From: Onchidella celtica
Taxonomy: Eukaryota; Mollusca; Gastropoda; Systellommatophora; Onchidiidae
NCBI GenBank assembly: GCA_963931925.1
Contig: OZ007570.1
Span: forward strand, 26,897,804 to 26,961,803
Reading direction: 5' to 3'
DNA length: 64,000 nt
In this document: in pieces, positions 59,853 to 64,000 of the stretch
Position numbering within the stretch: the first letter of the stretch is position 1
Layout of the letters: the number at the start of each line of letters is the position of its first letter
Notes under the pieces: generated by a model
Seen by the model: only the letters and a program-made list of their open reading frames with translations
Databases searched by the model: none
Told to the model about the DNA's origin: nothing
Position numbers and translations under genes: made by a program

Positions 59853-61540
59853 TTCATACTGTTTATTCTTACACAACAGGGAAAGGTCAAGTGCAGGTAT
59901 GTGAGGCAACCAGCAGAAGCCCGTGTCATGTACAAAATACACCAGAATAGCTCATAACAAAGTTGAGCCTGATTATGACTTTAATTATGCCCCAGCATAG
60001 TGGCTTGTAACTTCCTCATCAGCACTATTGACAAGCAATGTGGCTGAAATATGTAACAATCAATGGACCACAACGGCCGTTTTATTTCGAATTAATCTGA
60101 CAACCTATCTAAGATCTATCAATATGACACAATGAAACATGACTGGCCTGGTTTTCCTTGTGCAGAGTGCTAGGGAAAGCAGTGATACAACTAGGTGCCC
60201 AGCTATTTTACCACATCCTTGAAACAAATTTCTCAAAACAGCAAAAAATAAGGAAGTAGTAGGAGAATTTTCAATTAGTTATGATGTTCATTACATAAAG
60301 AATGAAATTTGAGGCTTTAGTTGTTGAAGTTGCAGGGCAATTTCAAAGCGTATTTTACTCTGCTACAGCTGAATAGTAGCTCTACAGTTCACTGTGGTCA
60401 AACTTCTGTGCCAAATCAGAAGAATATTTCAGTCATTTTTATTATAATAAATAATGCTTTCAAGATGTGTAAGGCAGATGATAATTACATGTAAAAGAAA
60501 CTTGGTTAAGCTACATTTGATAACATGCTAGATTCAGTTCGACACTGAAAGATTAGTGAAATATTCTAAAGATGTATGATAAAATGAACAGGTCTTCTGG
60601 TAATTAAATAAGTCTCATCATAAAAAGAATCAGTGTCTCCAATATTAATTTCCCATGATATCATGATGTGAATTCAGACAATCTGATATTTCACAAACAT
60701 GCACAACTTCTGAGATGGACATCAATTCTTCATCAACTTGTATACATTTACAATCTTAATTCTGCAATAATAAATTCTTCTTCAAATTAGCAGGTTCTCT
60801 TTCTTTCTTTTTTCAAAATTATGTATGCATTTTAAATACAACCAAACTGCTTGCATCCCAAAACCTAATATGCAAGGCAGTATCTCTTGACAGTTTAAAA
60901 CCTTTTTTCATTTGGCTTTGAAAAATTTCTTTCACTTGTCAACTGCAGAAGTTGTTTCACTATAGCATTCAAACTCACAATAAAAAGGAACTTCCTCTAT
61001 CTGTACAAGGCAGTATATAGTGATGGTGAATGCAGTAAAGAGATTGTATCACATTTTGCTTTCTCTGAGTCTTAGCAAGACCTGTTAAAATCAAGTATTA
61101 GCTTTCAGTAATTTCAGACATGCACTCATAACACATAATAGATTATGGAACATAATTTCAGAACATAACAGCTCAGTTAAGCACAACCCTTCCACACTAC
61201 TGACAAATACAGAAGTCATGTGTGTCATACTCTATAGAATATAAACAACTTCATGATAGCAGAGGCATAATGTTGCACATGTTTACAAGGATATTACGAA
61301 AACACTCCCTTATTCTGCCTTTTAAAACCAAGCATGGAGAAATTTGGTTAGCGGTCTCCAACTTCCGCTGTTTCTCTAAATTTTAAAATGTGGATGCACC
61401 AGATGTTTTTCAAAAATACATATAATTCACACTTTTGGTAATTTAATCGTTTTCTTTGCCCTTATTACAACTTCCTATAAGATGTACCTCTTGGCCTGTT
61501 ATCATGGGATAGTAAAATTCTTTTAACAGATAAGCAGTCA
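59853..61540 (-). other. Probable proximal 3' UTR of VTA1 and flank
   Basis: This AT-rich, repeat-poor stretch lies directly after the VTA1 stop codon in transcript direction and has no supported ORF. Minus-strand AATAAA-type signals occur, for example at about 60437-60442. The actual cleavage site cannot be read from sequence. Confidence 0.4.
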
Positions 61541-61692
61541 TCACTTTGAATCCACCCCTGTTGTCAGCAGCTTGAGAGCTTTGGTGAGATTGTCTATCGC
61601 TGTCTTAGAATCCTCATACTGCATTGCCGAGCTAGCATATTTACAGTACTTGATGCCTCTCTGATACTGCTCAGCTGACAATTTCACTCCAG
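61541..61692 (-). CDS. VTA1: VTA1 last exon: VSL domain and stop
   Basis: Acceptor TGTTTCACAG. The codon split across the intron completes as Thr, then GVKLSAEQYQRGIKYCKYASSAMQYEDSKTAIDNLTKALKLLTTG and a short VDSK tail to the TGA at 61541-61543. The two amphipathic helices match the Vps4-binding VSL domain (Vta1-SBP1-Lip5). Confidence 0.95.
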
Positions 61693-63870
61693 CTGTGAAA
61701 CACAAAGTAAAGCAAAGACTTTAATTTTGCTTGAAATCATGATAATGCATTACTCACAATGTTTGACAAAGACTTATTATGAACGACTTTCACTGCTATG
61801 GTGGTATTTTCATCTTTGGTGTTGGAAAACTTTCTTTGCTATGGTATTATTTTGGTGTTAACATTCTTGGTTGCTGATGATACTGGCTGACTCTCTACAG
61901 CGGAATGCCACGGAAAGAGTACTTAAAACTTATCTCCGTCACCAACTTATCAGCACAGATAATCGTAACTGCTTGACCTGGACGCACACCATCCATCATC
62001 AGATTTAAAAATAGACTCAAAACTGAATTGTTTAGGACTGTTTTCCTTGAAAGTGAATGATGCCCCTTTTGGTCCCTTCAGTTTGAGGATGAGAGTAGAT
62101 TAAGTTTTGTTAACGTGTGTGAGTGGGAGAACAATGAATTGATCTTACGTAAATCCTGTTTCTAGTTTTAGTTCAGCTCCTTAGAGCACACCATTTTTTT
62201 TGTAGATTTGTGTTATATGAGCTAGTTATTATTTACTTTTACCCCCTACTAGAACCATGTATCCTGTGCATTCAAGCACTTTAACAAATTTTTTTCAGCA
62301 TATCTATGGCAGGGGAAAAACATGTACCAGAAAAGGAGCCAATTACAACCATTTCCAGCGCACAACGTGTCACTGACAAAAATGTAAAGAGAAAAGACAA
62401 TTAAGCACTGTACTCACTCGGGTTAGGCGGAGGTGTCCAATCTGTGGCAGGGAATGATGCTGCTGCTGGTTGCTGTGGTGATGGTACAGCCCTGGGCTTA
62501 GGCTGTGGACTTCTCTGGGGGCTTGGTTGATATGAAGAGGAGGGAGCTGGGGAGTAGTCATTGCGGGGTGGATCCTGAGGGGTACTGGGTGGAGCATGTG
62601 CCCCAGGTGCAGGATACAGGCCACTGTCTGAACTGATGGTCATGTGACTAGGTGGAACTGAGGGACCAGCTATATTTTCAAAGCCAAGACCTGGATTAGG
62701 AGCCCCTTCATCCCCTTCACCACCTGCCAAATCATAATGAAAGCATAATATGTTGCCATCTTTTCTTCCAACAACATGCATTGAAAAGGACCCATCATGC
62801 TGAATAAATTAACTGCTTTTTATTTACATGGCCTGATGATCTGAAAGTCAATGTGAAAAATGATTTTGATGCCCTGTGACAAACGGTTCAAGTCTAAAAA
62901 ACAGGCATAGTTTATTATAGCAGGAAGAAAAAAGTGATTAAAGATGAAAAGTGCAAAGTGAGATAGACAGTTTAATCACAAGGTTATTATATTGTCTTTC
63001 TATTGTCTTCTGTGGTAAGATATTTTCACACACTGTATAAAATGAGATCCTCTTCTATTTCACCCAAACAGTTCTAGTCAAAATACCCAAAATTTTGGAG
63101 TTTGGCTGTTTAAATCTAAATCTTTTGACATGGTTAGAACCAAGGAGAGATATGGATATGAGGGCTGATTGCTACTAGCCACACAACATGATCCTCACCT
63201 TCTCCCTCTTCAGGCAATGGGCCAGCCATAGGTGTTTCCCCATTCTGAAGACATTTATTGATGTACAGTGCTTTCCACTTGCCATATTTCCTATTTTTCT
63301 CAATCTGTGTGACCAAAACATAACATACATAGATGAATACCCAAACATATACATGCTCTGAGAAGATGGCTTCCATGGTTGCCTGAGTTAGAGAAAGCAT
63401 CTTTGGTAGCAGGCCTAAGCACATTCCATATGTGATCTGATCTTTTAGACATTACAACTATCAGAAATAACAAATTTACCAATTAAAATTTTTAAACTTT
63501 ATTTTCAAAACCTTGCTCAAATGGCACAGGCAACCAAAAGCACCAGCCTGAGATTTTGCTGAGCTCCTTTTTGTTTTTAACAAGCATCCTTTAACTTTAA
63601 CTCACTCTGTTAAAATCTACGTTGGAGATGTCTTTTACAGTAGATAAGACATCACTGAAAAAAAGAGTAAACTATGGAAAAGACAACTGGGAGCAATACA
63701 TGTAGACAATCGCTAAAGTGACGAACGTTGGCAAATCATGTCTATAGGTTTTTTTTGCTGTTTTTTTTCAAAGCTTATACATCTGTGTACTCACATCTTC
63801 ACCGACCTCTCCAAAAACAGTCAGGACATCCATCAACAAACTTGATGTCAGAAAAGCTTTAATAACATTC
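61541..63870 (-). CDS. VTA1: VTA1 (LIP5), vesicle trafficking 1 homolog: 3' half of the gene, four exons
   Basis: VTA1 binds and activates the AAA ATPase Vps4, which recycles ESCRT-III during multivesicular body sorting, cytokinesis and membrane repair (family knowledge). Four minus-strand exons join in frame: 63870-63795, 63304-63199, 62723-62418 and 61692-61541. They encode about 212 residues. The order is the end of the second N-terminal MIT module (NVIKAFLTSSLLMDVLTVFGE), then RKYGKWKALYINKCLQNGETPMAGP, a proline-rich linker of about 100 residues, and the C-terminal VSL (Vps4-binding) helices (LSAEQYQRGIKYCKYASSAM to LTKALKLLTTG). All junctions are GT-AG with matching phases. The first roughly 110 residues of a typical homolog would lie beyond base 64000. 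The closest alternative, another MIT-domain protein, does not fit the C-terminus. Confidence 0.95.
61890..62065 (+). pseudogene. Relic of a LINE reverse transcriptase C-terminus in the last VTA1 intron
   Basis: On the plus strand, bases around 62005-62060 read RFKNRLKTELFRTVFLESE followed by a stop. This is the FKNRLKTxLF end common to CR1/L2 group proteins. Upstream, remnants of the WNxLP segment are out of frame. It is short, decayed and antisense to VTA1. Confidence 0.45.
62418..62723 (-). CDS. VTA1: VTA1 exon: proline-rich linker
   Basis: Acceptor TTTGGCAG, donor CCGA/GTGAGT. It encodes about 102 residues rich in Pro, Ser, Gln and Ala, including SDSGLYPAPGAHAPPSTPQDPP. The PPGAHAP-like segment is shared with animal VTA1 proteins; the rest is variable. 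The linker is presumably disordered and separates the MIT modules from the Vps4-binding end. Confidence 0.92.
63199..63304 (-). CDS. VTA1: VTA1 exon: conserved RKYGKWKALYI region
   Basis: Acceptor TCACACAG, donor GAAG/GTGAGG. It starts in phase 0 with IEKNRKYGKWK and encodes CLQNGETPMAGPLPEEGEG, leaving one base of a split glycine codon. This is the best conserved block of the family outside the two end domains. Confidence 0.95.
63606..63654 (-). other. Possible cassette (poison) exon in VTA1
   Basis: This 49-base segment follows a strong polypyrimidine acceptor (CTTTTTTTCAG) and precedes a consensus donor GTGAGT. If spliced in after the 63795 exon, its first codon would be TGA. It is not needed to join the flanking exons and its length would shift the frame. 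It may be a regulated stop-introducing exon or a decoy. Confidence 0.25.
63795..63870 (-). CDS. VTA1: VTA1 exon: end of second MIT region
   Basis: Acceptor TTTAATAG, donor GAT/GTGAGT. The exon begins with the last base of a split codon and encodes NVIKAFLTSSLLMDVLTVFGEVGED, ending in phase 0. The preceding exon is outside the window. Confidence 0.93.
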
Positions 63871-64000
63871 CTATTAAAGAGATGAAAGCATATGATATTT
63901 TAATTAACTGAGCCTGATTAAGTACCATTTATTTACAAGGCAACTGAATGCAAGCCTAGAACTTTTGTTTCCTTTGCAATAGCTGTAAATAAATTTCCAA

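Noticed and set aside
58684-59860. Clean 8-bp target duplication for the hAT-like element
   Set aside because: The left flank CTCTAGTC and right flank TTCATACT do not match, so the duplication was not claimed.
63606-63654. Constitutive exon of VTA1
   Set aside because: The flanking exons already join in phase and match the family without it; inclusion gives an immediate stop.

Overview
This is an animal nuclear sequence, probably from an invertebrate and most likely a lophotrochozoan such as a mollusc (inference). The reasons are spliced exons with GT-AG boundaries, low coding density, abundant microsatellites, and a mixed load of RTE-like and L2-like non-LTR retrotransposons, tRNA-derived SINEs, hAT and Helitron elements. 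No bacterial, CRISPR or operon features are present.

Only one host gene is well supported. The 3' half of VTA1 (LIP5, the ESCRT/Vps4 cofactor) lies on the minus strand at 61541-63870 in four coding exons that join in frame. Its 5' exons lie beyond base 64000. Its 3' UTR is not resolved and may run far to the left.

The rest is largely mobile DNA in various states of decay. From left to right: a possible LTR (2-527); a full-length RTE-like LINE with an intact 1043-codon ORF and a perfect 12-bp target duplication (856-4467); a 100-bp-arm inverted repeat (7321-8181); a tRNA-derived SINE and a long CT microsatellite (about 9.9-10.4 kb); two L2-like LINEs on the minus strand (10923 to about 14535, frameshifted; 15530 to about 17215, 5'-truncated), both with a 3' terminal hairpin; repeat-poor DNA to 30 kb; an unassigned 3.9-kb DNA transposon with 30-bp perfect terminal inverted repeats and a 4-bp target duplication (30081-34004), holding decayed coding sequence and two SINE-like insertions; a 5'-truncated RTE copy killed by one stop codon and flanked by a perfect 12-bp duplication (40361-42404); a composite palindrome with a tandemly duplicated 102-bp hairpin (53.1-53.65 kb); a tRNA-Glu-like SINE (54.9-55.2 kb); a 374-bp hAT MITE with a perfect 8-bp duplication (55863-56236); and a hAT-like element interrupted by a small Lep1-like Helitron (58692-59852).

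The observations most worth following are the 30081-34004 transposon, the 53-kb palindrome, the nested Helitron, the intact RTE element, and a possible stop-introducing cassette exon in VTA1. Everything was read by eye. Family assignments rest on recognisable motifs and no database search was run.
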